NCBI RefSeq assembly: GCF_034259425.1
Contig: NZ_JAXIVU010000012.1
Span: forward strand, 1 to 64,000
Reading direction: 5' to 3'
From: Denitrificimonas halotolerans
Lineage (GTDB): Bacteria > Pseudomonadota > Gammaproteobacteria > Pseudomonadales > Pseudomonadaceae
Length of the DNA: 64,000 nt
Positions 1 through 8,000 of this stretch are shown one piece after another. Position numbers and translations under genes: made by a program. Each line of letters opens with the position of its first letter. The first letter of the stretch is position 1. The notes under the pieces were generated by a model. It was not told where the DNA came from and made no database searches. It saw only the letters and a program-made list of their open reading frames with translations.

Positions 1-241
1 GGACTATAAATGCGCTCACGCAGGCATTGTTTTTAAGGAAGTTGACGAGGCATACACCACCCAAACCTGTTCGAGTTGCGGCAGTTTGCCCGAGTCGAGG
101 CCGAAAGGTATCGCAGGACTTGGAATATGAGAATGGACGTGCAGTGGGTGCGGTGTTACCCACTATCGCGATATCAACGCGGCACGTAACATTCTCGCGG
201 TCGGGCATGGTCGTCTAGCAGTAGGAATCTCTGTCCTTTAG
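1..241 (+). pseudogene. TnpB (IS200/IS605-type) 3' fragment, nonsense-mutated
   Basis: The reading frame starting at base 2 matches the last third of the two intact TnpB proteins of this window (52074-53138 and 56568-57632), including the first zinc-ribbon pair CSSCG and the RuvC-III segment DINAARNI. The 5' part lies outside the window. An in-frame TGA at 128-130 replaces the AGA (Arg) codon of the intact copies, and the Asp in HDRD has become Tyr. The TAG stop at 239-241 is followed by a degenerate copy of the element right end (ends GTCAA near 257-261), so this is a dead relic of the same family. A tnpB remnant is certain; whether its 5' part is complete cannot be seen here. Confidence 0.9.
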
Positions 242-413
242 GCCGGAGAGGGTGTCAACCTGAGCTGAATGGTTAAAGATCAATTTTCAGTTTAAAAAAT
301 ATTTTTAGGGCTTCCAATATTGTTTTTATAGGCTATAATAGCTGCCGACTTCAACAGGAAATACCTATGAAGTGCCTTAAGAAAAAGATTTTAAAAATAT
401 TTTGATTAAGGTG

Positions 414-441
414 TTGACAAGGTTAGAAAATCCAGTAGAAT
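414..441 (+). promoter_or_regulatory. sigma-70 promoter of the tRNA operon
   Basis: A perfect -35 TTGACA (414-419) is separated by 16 bp from TAGAAT (436-441). A GC-rich discriminator (GTCGCACC) follows, as usual for stringently controlled stable-RNA promoters. The first tRNA begins 57 bp downstream. The rest of 242-497 is AT-rich and shows no gene; an inverted repeat GCAAAC/GTTTGC lies just before the tRNA-Asn gene, in the transcribed leader. Confidence 0.75.
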
Positions 442-497
442 GTCGCACCACAGATGAGGCAAACATCAAGCGAAGTTTGCAGAAGCCTGTAGTAAGT

Positions 498-573
498 TCC
501 GCGATAGCTCAGTCGGTAGAGCAAATGACTGTTAATCATTGGGTCCCTGGTTCGAGTCCAGGTCGTGGAGCCA
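498..573 (+). tRNA. tRNA-Asn (GTT)
   Basis: A 76-nt cloverleaf with acceptor stem TCCGCGA/TCGTGGA (one G-U pair), D-arm AGCTCAGTCGGTAGAGC, anticodon GTT, T-arm GGTTCGAGTCC and encoded CCA. It is the first gene of a three-tRNA transcript. Confidence 0.97.
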
Positions 574-574
574 T

Positions 575-651
575 CGGGGTATAGCGCAGTCCGGTAGCGC
601 GCCTGCTTTGGGAGCAGGATGTCGGGAGTTCGAATCCCCCTACCCCGACCA
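575..651 (+). tRNA. tRNA-Pro (TGG)
   Basis: A 77-nt cloverleaf with acceptor CGGGGTA/TACCCCG, anticodon stem CCTGC/GCAGG, anticodon TGG at 609-611 and encoded CCA. It starts one base after the tRNA-Asn gene, so the pair must be separated by processing. Confidence 0.97.
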
Positions 652-658
652 TTTTTTT

Positions 659-733
659 GGGTCGTTAGCTCAGTGGTAGAGCAGTTGGCTTTTAACCAAT
701 TGGTCGTAGGTTCGAATCCCACACGACCCACCA
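659..733 (+). tRNA. tRNA-Lys (TTT)
   Basis: A 75-nt cloverleaf with acceptor GGGTCGT/ACGACCC, anticodon TTT and encoded CCA. It is the last tRNA of the operon and lies seven bases after tRNA-Pro. Confidence 0.97.
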
Positions 734-756
734 TGTATTGAGAGATACACATTATA

Positions 757-788
757 AGCCTCTAGCAGAAATGCTAGGGGCTTTTTTG
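757..788 (+). terminator. Rho-independent terminator of the tRNA operon
   Basis: A GC-rich stem (GCCTCTAGCA against TGCTAGGGGC, with a GAAA loop) is followed by a run of six T, 25 bp after tRNA-Lys. Confidence 0.9.
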
Positions 789-844
789 TTTTTGTTAATT
801 TAAAGTTTAGCTAGCAGCTAGGTTTGTGGGTCAAACTAGGTTGG

Positions 845-914
845 GTGACAAGTGACAAGTGACAAGTGACAAGTGACAAGTGACAAGTGACAAGTGACAA
901 GTGACAAGTGACAA
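845..914. repeat. Tandem repeat, (GTGACAA) x 10
   Basis: Ten perfect head-to-tail copies of the heptamer GTGACAA with no interruption. They lie between the tRNA terminator and the 3' end of ispA. The unit is not a multiple of three and no gene covers it. Perfect identity suggests recent slippage growth. Confidence 0.97.
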
Positions 915-965
915 GGGGCTTTGCTGAGATTCAAGCCCCATCCATGCTCGATTGCAGGTATAGAA

Positions 966-1853
966 TTAGTTGTTGCGAGAGACGATATAGTCAGCCAGTT
1001 GACGCAAGTGTACAGCTTTGTGATCAAAGTCAGACAGAGCCTCTAAGGCTTGCTGTTTGAGTGTTTGGGCGTAGCGTTGTGCTTCTTCTAAACCTAGTAG
1101 TGCTGGGTAGGTTGGTTTGCCATGCTCAATATCGCTACCTTGTTGTTTGCCTAATGTTTTAGTGTCGCTGATCACATCTAAAATATCGTCTTGTACCTGA
1201 AAGGCTAGGCCTATGGATTGTGCGTAATGATCCAAAGCTTCAAGTTTTTGTTTTGTAGCGTGGTTGCTAGCTAGTGCACCTAAACGCACGCTAGCTTGAA
1301 TTAATGCTCCTGTTTTGTGGCGGTGCATGAGTTCCAAAGTATCCTGACTAATGATTTGGCCGACAGCACTGAGGTCAATTGCTTGTCCACCAACCATGCC
1401 TTTTGCCCCCGCTGCATTGGAAAGCTCTTTGAGCATGTCTAAGCGTTGTTGGCTGCTGACCGGTGAGAGATTCTCGTCACACAATGCGTGAAAGGCTAGC
1501 GCTTGTAGGGCGTCGCCTGCAAGGATTGCGTACGCCTCGTCAAATGCCTTGTGTGTTGTTGGCTGGCCGCGGCGTAAGTCATCATCATCCATAGCGGGCA
1601 GGTCATCATGAACCAGTGAGTAGGCATGGATTAACTCTACAGCACAGGCTGCACCATATGCTTGTTGTATTTCACCCCCCAGAGCTTGGCAACTGGCAAA
1701 AACTAGCAGTGGACGTACTCTCTTACCACCATTCATGACGCTGTAGTGCATTGCGTCGTATAAACGCTGTAGTTCGAAAGTTGGTGCGCGTAGGAGTTGT
1801 TCGAGTGCCCCATCAACATGTTGCTGACAAAAATGCTGGTAATCTGAAATCAA
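966..1853 (-). CDS. ispA: (2E,6E)-farnesyl diphosphate synthase
   Basis: Condenses isopentenyl diphosphate with dimethylallyl and geranyl diphosphate to give farnesyl diphosphate, the precursor of ubiquinone and undecaprenyl carriers. The 295-residue length is normal for IspA. Both Asp-rich magnesium sites are visible: DDLPAMD at 83-89 and DDILD at 222-226, plus the GGKRVRP substrate segment at 42-48. The start codon overlaps the xseB stop by 4 bp, the usual translational coupling. In Pseudomonas dxs follows ispA; here dxs is absent and the GTGACAA repeat and tRNA cluster lie downstream. Confidence 0.96.
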   Translation of the reverse strand: MISDYQHFCQQHVDGALEQLLRAPTFELQRLYDAMHYSVMNGGKRVRPLLVFASCQALGGEIQQAYGAACAVELIHAYSLVHDDLPAMDDDDLRRGQPTTHKAFDEAYAILAGDALQALAFHALCDENLSPVSSQQRLDMLKELSNAAGAKGMVGGQAIDLSAVGQIISQDTLELMHRHKTGALIQASVRLGALASNHATKQKLEALDHYAQSIGLAFQVQDDILDVISDTKTLGKQQGSDIEHGKPTYPALLGLEEAQRYAQTLKQQALEALSDFDHKAVHLRQLADYIVSRNN

Positions 1854-2092
1854 GGCAGAAGGCTTCCATCGTGTGTTTGTTCAGTAAGCGTGCCGTTTTG
1901 CTCGAGTAGAACTTGCACCCGTTGTTCCGCGTCTTGTAATGCGCTTTGACATTCCCGAGTAAGGGCGATGCCTTTTTCAAAAGTTGCTAGTGACTCTTCA
2001 AGGGAGAGATCACCGCTTTCAAGGCGTTCTACCAGTGCTTGCAGGTCACTTAAGGATTGTTCAAATGCCGGTAATTTTTTTTGGCGAGCCAT
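1850..2092 (-). CDS. xseB: Exodeoxyribonuclease VII small subunit
   Basis: An 80-residue helical protein, the small subunit that binds XseA in the single-strand nuclease exonuclease VII. It shows the family core FEQSLSDLQALVERLESGDLSLE, with the conserved ESG-x-LSLEE region at about 33-41, and a following helix rich in Glu and Gln. A longer frame exists upstream, but the ATG at 2092 is preceded by a GAGGG ribosome-binding site and gives the usual length. It is the first gene of xseB-ispA. Confidence 0.93.
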   Translation of the reverse strand: MARQKKLPAFEQSLSDLQALVERLESGDLSLEESLATFEKGIALTRECQSALQDAEQRVQVLLEQNGTLTEQTHDGSLLP

Positions 2093-2340
2093 ACAGCCCT
2101 CACAAAATAAAGGATTAGGGGTATAGAGCGCAACTGACTCTATGGGCTTATCTGTAGATAAGCGATGTTGTGCTCTCAATGGTGTATGGCAAAGTATAAC
2201 AGCACTGTAGGTTGAGCTAAATTATTAACGTCTTTTCTTCAGAGAGGGCAGTAGATTTAGCGGTTTAATCAATACGAGAATTTGGATCGTGGGGTGGTTT
2301 TGGCAGGGGAATCAGCTTGTTTAAATTGGCAGGTTAATAA

Positions 2341-2374
2341 CTGCAGCGATCAATAAAGGCATTAATCGCTGCAG
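2341..2374 (-). terminator. Hairpin downstream of ppa
   Basis: A perfect 10-bp inverted repeat, CTGCAGCGAT (2341-2350) and ATCGCTGCAG (2365-2374), lies 7 bp after the ppa stop. On the minus strand it is followed only by a short T-poor tract (TTATTAA), so it may be a weak terminator or a 3'-end stabilising hairpin. Confidence 0.55.
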
Positions 2375-2381
2375 GCTTATG

Positions 2382-2909
2382 TTACTTGTTAAAAGCAGCG
2401 GCAGCTTTACTGATCTCTTCACGAGCTTCAGCGGCATTACCCCAACCTTCAACTTTGACCCACTTGCCTTTTTCAAGGTCTTTGTAGTTTTCAAAGAAGT
2501 GCTTGATTTGCTCAATCAGCAGTGGTGGTAAGTCGGTATATTCTTGTACGTCATTATATAGTTGGGTCACTTTTTCGTGTGGTACAGCAATCAGCTTTGC
2601 ATCACCGCCAGCTTCGTCAGTCATATGCAATACGCCAATTGGACGTGCACGGATGACAGCGCCTGGGGCGACTGGGTATGGGGTTACCACTAAAACGTCT
2701 AAAGCATCGCCGTCGTCAGCTAGAGTGTTAGGAATAAACCCATAGTTTGCTGGGTAGAACATAGGGGTTGCCATAAAGCGATCAACCATTAGGCTGTCAG
2801 TATCCATATCAATTTCATATTTGATAGGAGCGTGATTGGCAGGAATTTCAATCGCGACATAAATATCGTGAGGTAGGTCTTTGCCGGCTGGGATTTTGCT
2901 AAAACTCAT
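2382..2909 (-). CDS. ppa: Inorganic pyrophosphatase (type I)
   Basis: Hydrolyses the pyrophosphate released by biosynthetic reactions in the cytoplasm. At 175 residues it has the standard length for soluble family I enzymes. The signature D66-G-D-A-L-D71 with the preceding NYGFIP segment supplies the metal-binding aspartates, and the substrate-binding E20-I-P and K30-Y-E segments are present. It is transcribed alone. The adjoining 2910-3070 region shows no further gene. Confidence 0.97.
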   Translation of the reverse strand: MSFSKIPAGKDLPHDIYVAIEIPANHAPIKYEIDMDTDSLMVDRFMATPMFYPANYGFIPNTLADDGDALDVLVVTPYPVAPGAVIRARPIGVLHMTDEAGGDAKLIAVPHEKVTQLYNDVQEYTDLPPLLIEQIKHFFENYKDLEKGKWVKVEGWGNAAEAREEISKAAAAFNK

Positions 2910-3070
2910 AAGACGTATCCAATGGTGAGTGAAAAGTGCGGCAATTATAGGGGTATTTATTGATCTATACCAAATATTGCCATGTTTGATAATTTGTTAA
3001 GTTTGCAGTATGACCTGTGAGAAACGTAAGTATTTTGAGCTGTAAATGTTTCTACAGCGTAATAGGAAGG

Positions 3071-3511
3071 TTAAAGTAATAAAATATAGTTTCTAAAACG
3101 CTGGTCTTCGATAAATTTAGCCGACTCGTAGAGGCGTTGAGCAATGACATTATTAGCGCTAATAGACACTCTTAGGCGCAGTACATTATTGGCGCGTGCT
3201 TGTTCGGCAATGGCTTGCAGCAGTTGTTTGGCTACTTTCTTTCGACGCTCCCCTTCGATCACATACAGATCGTTTAAGATCCAAATTGGACGTAATGAGA
3301 CTGACGAGAAGCTTGGGTACACTAAACAGAACCCCAGTAATTTATCTGCTTCAAAAGCCAGTAAAATAATGGCTTCATGCTTTTTAATACGCTCGGCTAA
3401 GTATTGTTTTGATTCGGCTTGCTGCGGCATTGCGCCATAGAGTTCTCGATAGTGAACAAACATTGGAGCTAAGCGGTCTAGATGATCTAATTCGGCAGGA
3501 ACGATGCGCAT
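3071..3511 (-). CDS. GNAT family N-acetyltransferase
   Basis: A 146-residue protein with the GNAT fold: a beta-strand reading LLGFCLVYPSFSS at about 58-70, the LNDLYVIEGERRKKVAKQLL acetyl-CoA-binding motif A at about 84-103, and the C-terminal motif B NNVIAQRLYESAKF. The pyrophosphate loop is degenerate: the usual R-x-x-G-x-G reads RRKKVA, though the helix register is kept. The substrate is unknown. It is divergent from mpl, with 150 bp between them. Confidence 0.85.
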   Translation of the reverse strand: MRIVPAELDHLDRLAPMFVHYRELYGAMPQQAESKQYLAERIKKHEAIILLAFEADKLLGFCLVYPSFSSVSLRPIWILNDLYVIEGERRKKVAKQLLQAIAEQARANNVLRLRVSISANNVIAQRLYESAKFIEDQRFRNYILLL

Positions 3512-3661
3512 AGCAATTCTCTTTATTGTAGCGTGTAGTCATTATTAGACTGATAATCCTGCCTGAAAGCAGCGCTGATATGCAAATGTACGGTGCTTGC
3601 TTGAAACACGGTAGCTCGCGATAGCGTGTGTTAATCTAGCTAGCATTCAGTTGAGGTTTGT

Positions 3662-5020
3662 ATGCATATTCATATTTTAGGCATTTGTGGCACATTTATG
3701 GGCTCTTTAGCATTGTTGGCGAAAGAGTTGGGGCATCGAGTAACGGGGTCGGATGTGAATGTTTACCCACCGATGAGCACTCAATTGCAAGAGCAAGGTA
3801 TTGAGCTGATGCAAGGCTATTTACCTGAGCATTTACAGCCAGCGCCAGATCTAGTGGTAGTGGGCAATGCTTTATCTCGTGGTAACCCTGCGGTGGAGTA
3901 CTTATTAGATGTGGGGCTGCCTTATGTCTCCGGTCCGCAATGGTTAGCAGAACATGTTTTGCAAGGCCGATGGGTGATGGCTGCGGCAGGTACTCACGGT
4001 AAAACTACCACCAGCAGTATGTTGGCTTGGATTTTAGAGTATGCAGGGATGCAGCCTGGTTTTTTAATTGGTGGTGTACCGCAAAATTTTGGAATTTCCG
4101 CTCGTTTAGGTGGTACTGACTTCTTTATTGTTGAAGCAGATGAATATGATAGTGCTTTTTTTGATAAGCGTTCAAAATTTGTTCATTATCGGCCGCGAAC
4201 TACCATATTAAATAACCTCGAATTTGATCATGCGGATATTTTTCCTGATTTGGCAGCCATTGAACAGCAGTTCCATCATCTTGTGCGTACAGTACCAAGC
4301 AACGGATTGATTATTTACCCAGAGCAAGAGCAAGCCATTAAACGTGTTTTAGAGAAGGGGTGCTGGACGCCAATACAAACAACGGGCCCTGGAGGGCAGT
4401 GGCAGGCTCGTCTAGTTAAACAAGATGGGTCGGTCTTTAGTGTGTTGCTAGATGGTATTGAGCAGGGAGTGGTGCGTTGGTCGCTCACTGGTTTGCATAA
4501 TGTTGCTAATGCCCTAGCAGCTTTAGCTGCTGCTCGCCATGTAGGGGTTACTGCTGAGCACGGTACGCAAGCTTTAGCTGAGTTTGAAAATGTTAAGCGC
4601 CGCATGCAGAACTTAGGCTGTGTGCGAGGAGTGACGGTTTATGATGACTTTGCTCACCACCCGACTGCGATTGCTAGCACCTTAGATGGTTTACGTAAGC
4701 AAGTGGGTGAACAAAAGATTATTGCAGTGATTGAGCCGCGCTCTAATTCAATGAAATTGGGCGCGCACCGTGAAGGCTTAGCTCCATCTACAGAGTTAGC
4801 TGACCATGTTTTTTGGTATGCGCCTGATCATTTGGGGTGGGATTTAGCGAGCACAGTAGCTGATGCATTGGTCCCAACTCAAGTTTGTAAGAGTTTGCCA
4901 GCTATCATTGATGGCGTATTAGCTTTGGCAGAGCCAGGTACTCAGGTTGTGATTATGAGCAATGGCGGTTTTGGTGGTATCCATGGTCAATTATTGGAAG
5001 CTTTGGAGGCGTCACAATGA
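3662..5020 (+). CDS. mpl: UDP-N-acetylmuramate--L-Ala-gamma-D-Glu-meso-DAP ligase
   Basis: Murein-recycling ligase that joins the recovered tripeptide to UDP-MurNAc, bypassing MurC, MurD and MurE. The 452-residue protein belongs to the Mur ligase family. It has an N-terminal Rossmann segment (HILGICGTFMG), the ATP P-loop GTHGKTTT at 110-117, and the central EADEYDSAFFDKRSKF motif that sets Mpl apart from MurC. Its stop overlaps the ubiX start by 4 bp, so the two are cotranscribed. Confidence 0.96.
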   Translation: MHIHILGICGTFMGSLALLAKELGHRVTGSDVNVYPPMSTQLQEQGIELMQGYLPEHLQPAPDLVVVGNALSRGNPAVEYLLDVGLPYVSGPQWLAEHVLQGRWVMAAAGTHGKTTTSSMLAWILEYAGMQPGFLIGGVPQNFGISARLGGTDFFIVEADEYDSAFFDKRSKFVHYRPRTTILNNLEFDHADIFPDLAAIEQQFHHLVRTVPSNGLIIYPEQEQAIKRVLEKGCWTPIQTTGPGGQWQARLVKQDGSVFSVLLDGIEQGVVRWSLTGLHNVANALAALAAARHVGVTAEHGTQALAEFENVKRRMQNLGCVRGVTVYDDFAHHPTAIASTLDGLRKQVGEQKIIAVIEPRSNSMKLGAHREGLAPSTELADHVFWYAPDHLGWDLASTVADALVPTQVCKSLPAIIDGVLALAEPGTQVVIMSNGGFGGIHGQLLEALEASQ

Positions 5021-5649
5021 TGGGACCTCAACGTATTACTTTAGCCATGACTGGTGCCTCGGGTGCTCAATATGGCTTGCGTTTGCTAGATTGTTTAGTC
5101 CAGGAAGATCGTGAAGTACACTTTTTGATTTCTAAAGCGGCACAGTTAGTATTAGCAACAGAAACAGATGTGTTATTGCCGCCTAAGCCGCAAGCAATGC
5201 AGCAGTTCTTAACGGAATATACTGGGGCAGCGGCAGGTCAGGTGCGAGTGTATGGCAAAGAAGATTGGATGTCGTCGGTGGCCTCTGGTTCTGGTGCACC
5301 GAATGCCATGGTAGTTGTGCCTTGCTCCACAGGGACGTTATCGGCTATTGCTACTGGGGCCTGTAATAATTTGATTGAGCGCGCAGCTGATGTGGTATTG
5401 AAAGAGCGCCGACAGTTGATTATTGTGCCTCGAGAAGCACCGTACTCCAGTATTCATTTAGAAAACATGCTTAAGCTATCCAATATGGGAGCGGTGATAT
5501 TACCGGCATCGCCTGGTTTTTATCATGGTCCACAAAGCATTGATGATTTGGTGGACTTTGTGGTTGCACGAATCCTTAATGTGTTACAAATCCCACAAGA
5601 TATGTTGCCGCGATGGGGGGAGCACCATCAAGCGGGTTGGGATGAGTAA
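5017..5649 (+). CDS. ubiX: Flavin prenyltransferase UbiX
   Basis: Transfers a dimethylallyl group to FMN to make prenyl-FMN, the cofactor of the UbiD decarboxylase in ubiquinone synthesis. At 210 residues it has the normal length. It carries the N-terminal TGASGA flavin loop (12-17), the VVPCSTGTLSAIATG segment and the VPREAPYSSIHLENML segment, which hold the FMN and phosphate contacts. Two ATGs lie at 5017 and 5020; the first overlaps the mpl stop. The downstream lipoprotein gene overlaps its end by 8 bp. Confidence 0.96.
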   Translation: MMGPQRITLAMTGASGAQYGLRLLDCLVQEDREVHFLISKAAQLVLATETDVLLPPKPQAMQQFLTEYTGAAAGQVRVYGKEDWMSSVASGSGAPNAMVVVPCSTGTLSAIATGACNNLIERAADVVLKERRQLIIVPREAPYSSIHLENMLKLSNMGAVILPASPGFYHGPQSIDDLVDFVVARILNVLQIPQDMLPRWGEHHQAGWDE

Positions 5650-5935
5650 TAAGCTTTTTGCGCTAGTTTTGATGGCATTAATGTGCAGTGGTGGTTGTGC
5701 CAGTGTGCGCACCTTAGATGCGGCGCAAGTGGGAGCTCCTGTGATTTATTCGGGCACTCGACTGGATTGGTATGCTTTGCAGGGGGGCTGTTATCCGATA
5801 GAGCGTTTTGGAGCGCAACCGCCTAAATATGCAGCTTTAGATCTGCCTTTTAGTGTATTGCTAGATACTTTATTGCTGCCTTGGGCGGTGGCTGTTGAAT
5901 TGGGGGTTAGTTTAGGGGTGCAAGGTGGTTATTAG
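5642..5935 (+). CDS. YceK/YidQ family (DUF1375) lipoprotein
   Basis: A 97-residue predicted outer-membrane or inner-membrane lipoprotein. The ATG at 5642 gives a Lys-containing n-region, a hydrophobic core and a lipobox-like SGGC with Cys19. An upstream in-frame extension would bury this signal and overlap ubiX, so I reject it. The C-terminal half carries the family pattern, with the conserved DLPFSVLLDTLLLP segment at about 70-83. Its function is unknown. The overlap with ubiX suggests one transcript with mpl-ubiX. Confidence 0.85.
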   Translation: MSNKLFALVLMALMCSGGCASVRTLDAAQVGAPVIYSGTRLDWYALQGGCYPIERFGAQPPKYAALDLPFSVLLDTLLLPWAVAVELGVSLGVQGGY

Positions 5936-5998
5936 GACGTAGAAATATGAAGCGCTTAAATTATCGGTCAGCGTTTTAGTAATATGCTGCAAGTGCGC

Positions 5999-6059
5999 TA
6001 TAATTTAACTTAAATATTTTCTTTCCAAGCCACGCCGTATTGCGTGGTTTGTTATTTTT
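5999..6059 (+). promoter_or_regulatory. purE promoter -10 and terminator-like leader hairpin
   Basis: A perfect TATAAT (5999-6004) lies about 100 bp before purE, with a poor -35. About 25 bp downstream is a hairpin CCACGC/GCGTGG (6030-6035 and 6042-6047, 6-nt loop) followed at once by TTTGTTATTTTT, the shape of an intrinsic terminator. It is placed inside the predicted leader, before the gene, so it could attenuate purEK. No known purine-responsive RNA motif was recognised. Confidence 0.5.
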
Positions 6060-6100
6060 GTAGCGCGAATGAGCGCCCAAACTTTTAAGAGGCAACACTG

Positions 6101-6592
6101 ATGAGTCCATTGGTAGGCGTAATTATGGGTTCCAAGTCTGATTGGAGCACAATGAGCCACAGCGTAGACATGCTCGAAACTTTAGGCATCCCTTATGAAG
6201 TGCAAGTGGTTTCTGCGCACCGTACTCCAGACTTATTATTCAGTTATGCTGAGCAAGCACATGGACGTGGTATCGAGGTGATCATTGCCGGCGCCGGTGG
6301 TGCAGCGCATTTACCAGGTATGTGCGCAGCAAAAACTCATTTGCCAGTATTGGGTGTGCCCGTACAATCATCCATGTTGTCTGGGGTGGATTCATTATTA
6401 TCTATTGTACAAATGCCCGCAGGTGTGCCTGTGGCCACTCTATCCATTGGTAAAGCCGGAGCGATTAACGCTGCTTTATTGGCAGCTAGTATTGTTGGGC
6501 ATAAACATCCTGAGTTTCATGTGGCGCTCAACGCATACCGTGAAAAGCAAACACAAACTGTATTGGATCATCCTGATCCACGAGAGGCTTAA
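6101..6592 (+). CDS. purE: N5-carboxyaminoimidazole ribonucleotide mutase (class I PurE)
   Basis: Converts N5-CAIR, made by PurK, to CAIR in purine synthesis. The 163-residue length is typical of bacterial class I PurE. The GSKSD phosphate loop (10-14), the SAHRTP motif with catalytic His40 and the GAGGAAHLPGM segment are all visible. It is followed 3 bp later by purK, and the pair forms an operon. Confidence 0.97.
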   Translation: MSPLVGVIMGSKSDWSTMSHSVDMLETLGIPYEVQVVSAHRTPDLLFSYAEQAHGRGIEVIIAGAGGAAHLPGMCAAKTHLPVLGVPVQSSMLSGVDSLLSIVQMPAGVPVATLSIGKAGAINAALLAASIVGHKHPEFHVALNAYREKQTQTVLDHPDPREA

Positions 6593-6595
6593 GTC

Positions 6596-7678
6596 ATGAA
6601 AGTTGGTGTGATTGGTGGTGGGCAGTTAGGACGCATGTTATCGCTAGCTGGAACCCCTTTAGGAATGCAGTTTACTTTTCTTGATCCTGCTGAAGATGCT
6701 TGTGCGGCAGCTGTAGGTGAGCATTTATTAGGCGGTTATGACTCACAAGAGCACCTAAAAAAACTGGCGCAGTCCGTGGATCTGGTTACTTTTGAGTTTG
6801 AAAGTGTGCCGGCTGAAACAGTTGCTTTTTTAGAACAGTTTGTACCTGTTTATCCTAGTGCTAATGCGTTACGTATTGCGCGTGACCGTTGGTTTGAAAA
6901 ATCTATGTTTAAAGAACAGGGTATTCCGACCACTGAGTTTGCTAATGTTTTATCCCAGGCCGATTTAGAAGCAGCCGTTGCTCAGATTGGGTTGCCTGCA
7001 GTTCTTAAAACCCGCACTTTAGGCTATGACGGTAAGGGTCAGAAGGTTTTGCGTGAGGCAGCTGATGTTGCAGGTGCTTTTGCCTACCTAGGTAATGTGC
7101 CATGCATCTTAGAGGGCTTTGTTGATTTTAGCGGCGAAGTGTCTTTGATTGCGGTTCGTGCCCGTGATGGTCAGGTCAGCTGTTACCCATTGGTGCATAA
7201 CGTGCATCATGAAGGTATTTTACATTTATCGGTGGCCAGTGATGAGCATCCCCTGCAGGCGTTGGCGCAAGATTATGCTGGCCGTGTACTCAATGAGTTG
7301 AATTATGTTGGCGTTTTAGCGTTTGAGTTTTTCGAAGTCGATGATGGCTTAAAAGCGAATGAAATTGCACCGCGAGTACATAATTCAGGGCACTGGACCA
7401 TTGAAGGTGCGGAGTCGAGCCAGTTTGAAAACCATTTACGTGCTATTGCAGGTCTGCCGTTAGGTTCGGTTGCAAAGGTGGGACATAGTGCCATGCTGAA
7501 CTTTGTTGGAAGTATTCCAGCAACCGTGGATGTGTTGGCGGTAGCAGATTGTCATTTACATGATTACAGCAAAGCGTTTAAACCCGGTCGTAAAGTAGGG
7601 CATGCCACCTTGCGTAGTGCTACGGCAGAGCGGTTGCAGCAACAAATTGCTGAGTTAGAAAAACTGATAAAAGATTAA
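6596..7678 (+). CDS. purK: N5-carboxyaminoimidazole ribonucleotide synthase
   Basis: ATP-dependent carboxylation of AIR with bicarbonate. The 360-residue protein begins with the nucleotide-like GVIGGGQLGRML fold and has the ATP-grasp core with KTRTLGYDGKGQ at about 141-152, the FVDFSGEVSLIAVR strand and the magnesium-binding NEIAPRVHNSGHWT segment. It is translationally close to purE (3-bp gap). No terminator is evident after it. Confidence 0.97.
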   Translation: MKVGVIGGGQLGRMLSLAGTPLGMQFTFLDPAEDACAAAVGEHLLGGYDSQEHLKKLAQSVDLVTFEFESVPAETVAFLEQFVPVYPSANALRIARDRWFEKSMFKEQGIPTTEFANVLSQADLEAAVAQIGLPAVLKTRTLGYDGKGQKVLREAADVAGAFAYLGNVPCILEGFVDFSGEVSLIAVRARDGQVSCYPLVHNVHHEGILHLSVASDEHPLQALAQDYAGRVLNELNYVGVLAFEFFEVDDGLKANEIAPRVHNSGHWTIEGAESSQFENHLRAIAGLPLGSVAKVGHSAMLNFVGSIPATVDVLAVADCHLHDYSKAFKPGRKVGHATLRSATAERLQQQIAELEKLIKD

Positions 7679-7749
7679 GCGTATGGCGAACCCTAAGGCA
7701 TAATGGCTGTCCATATGACGAATTCAATAAAAATATAAAAGGAAAGCTT

Positions 7750-7998
7750 ATGGGAATCTTAGGTACATTATTCATTGGCTTGTTAGCAGGTGTTTTGGCG
7801 CGTCTACTTAAACCAGGTAAAAGTGGTTTAGGTATTATTATGACCATTATTTTAGGTGTAGCTGGGTCTGTGGTTGCGACCTATGGTGGCCAAGCGTTAA
7901 ATATTTATGAAGCAGGTCAGCCAGCAGGTTTTATCGGTGCTGTAGTTGGTGCGATTGTCTTGTTGTTTATTTTTGAAGCTTTGCATAAGCGTTCATAG
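7750..7998 (+). CDS. GlsB/YeaQ/YmgE family membrane protein
   Basis: An 82-residue inner-membrane protein with three hydrophobic segments. It has the family features: an N-terminal GILGTLFIGLLAGVLAR helix, the KPGKSGLG loop, a central helix ending in GG, and a C-terminal GFIGAVVGAIVLLFIFEAL helix. Members are often stress-induced, but their molecular role is not known. A GGAAAG ribosome-binding site precedes the ATG. The next gene starts 2 bp after its stop. Confidence 0.88.
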   Translation: MGILGTLFIGLLAGVLARLLKPGKSGLGIIMTIILGVAGSVVATYGGQALNIYEAGQPAGFIGAVVGAIVLLFIFEALHKRS

Positions 7999-8000
7999 AA

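Noticed and set aside
402..752. Open frames on both strands over the tRNA cluster
   Set aside because: They are chance translations of tRNA genes; the cloverleafs explain the sequence.
845..914. Repeat array as a CRISPR
   Set aside because: The unit is 7 bp with no spacers and there are no cas genes nearby.
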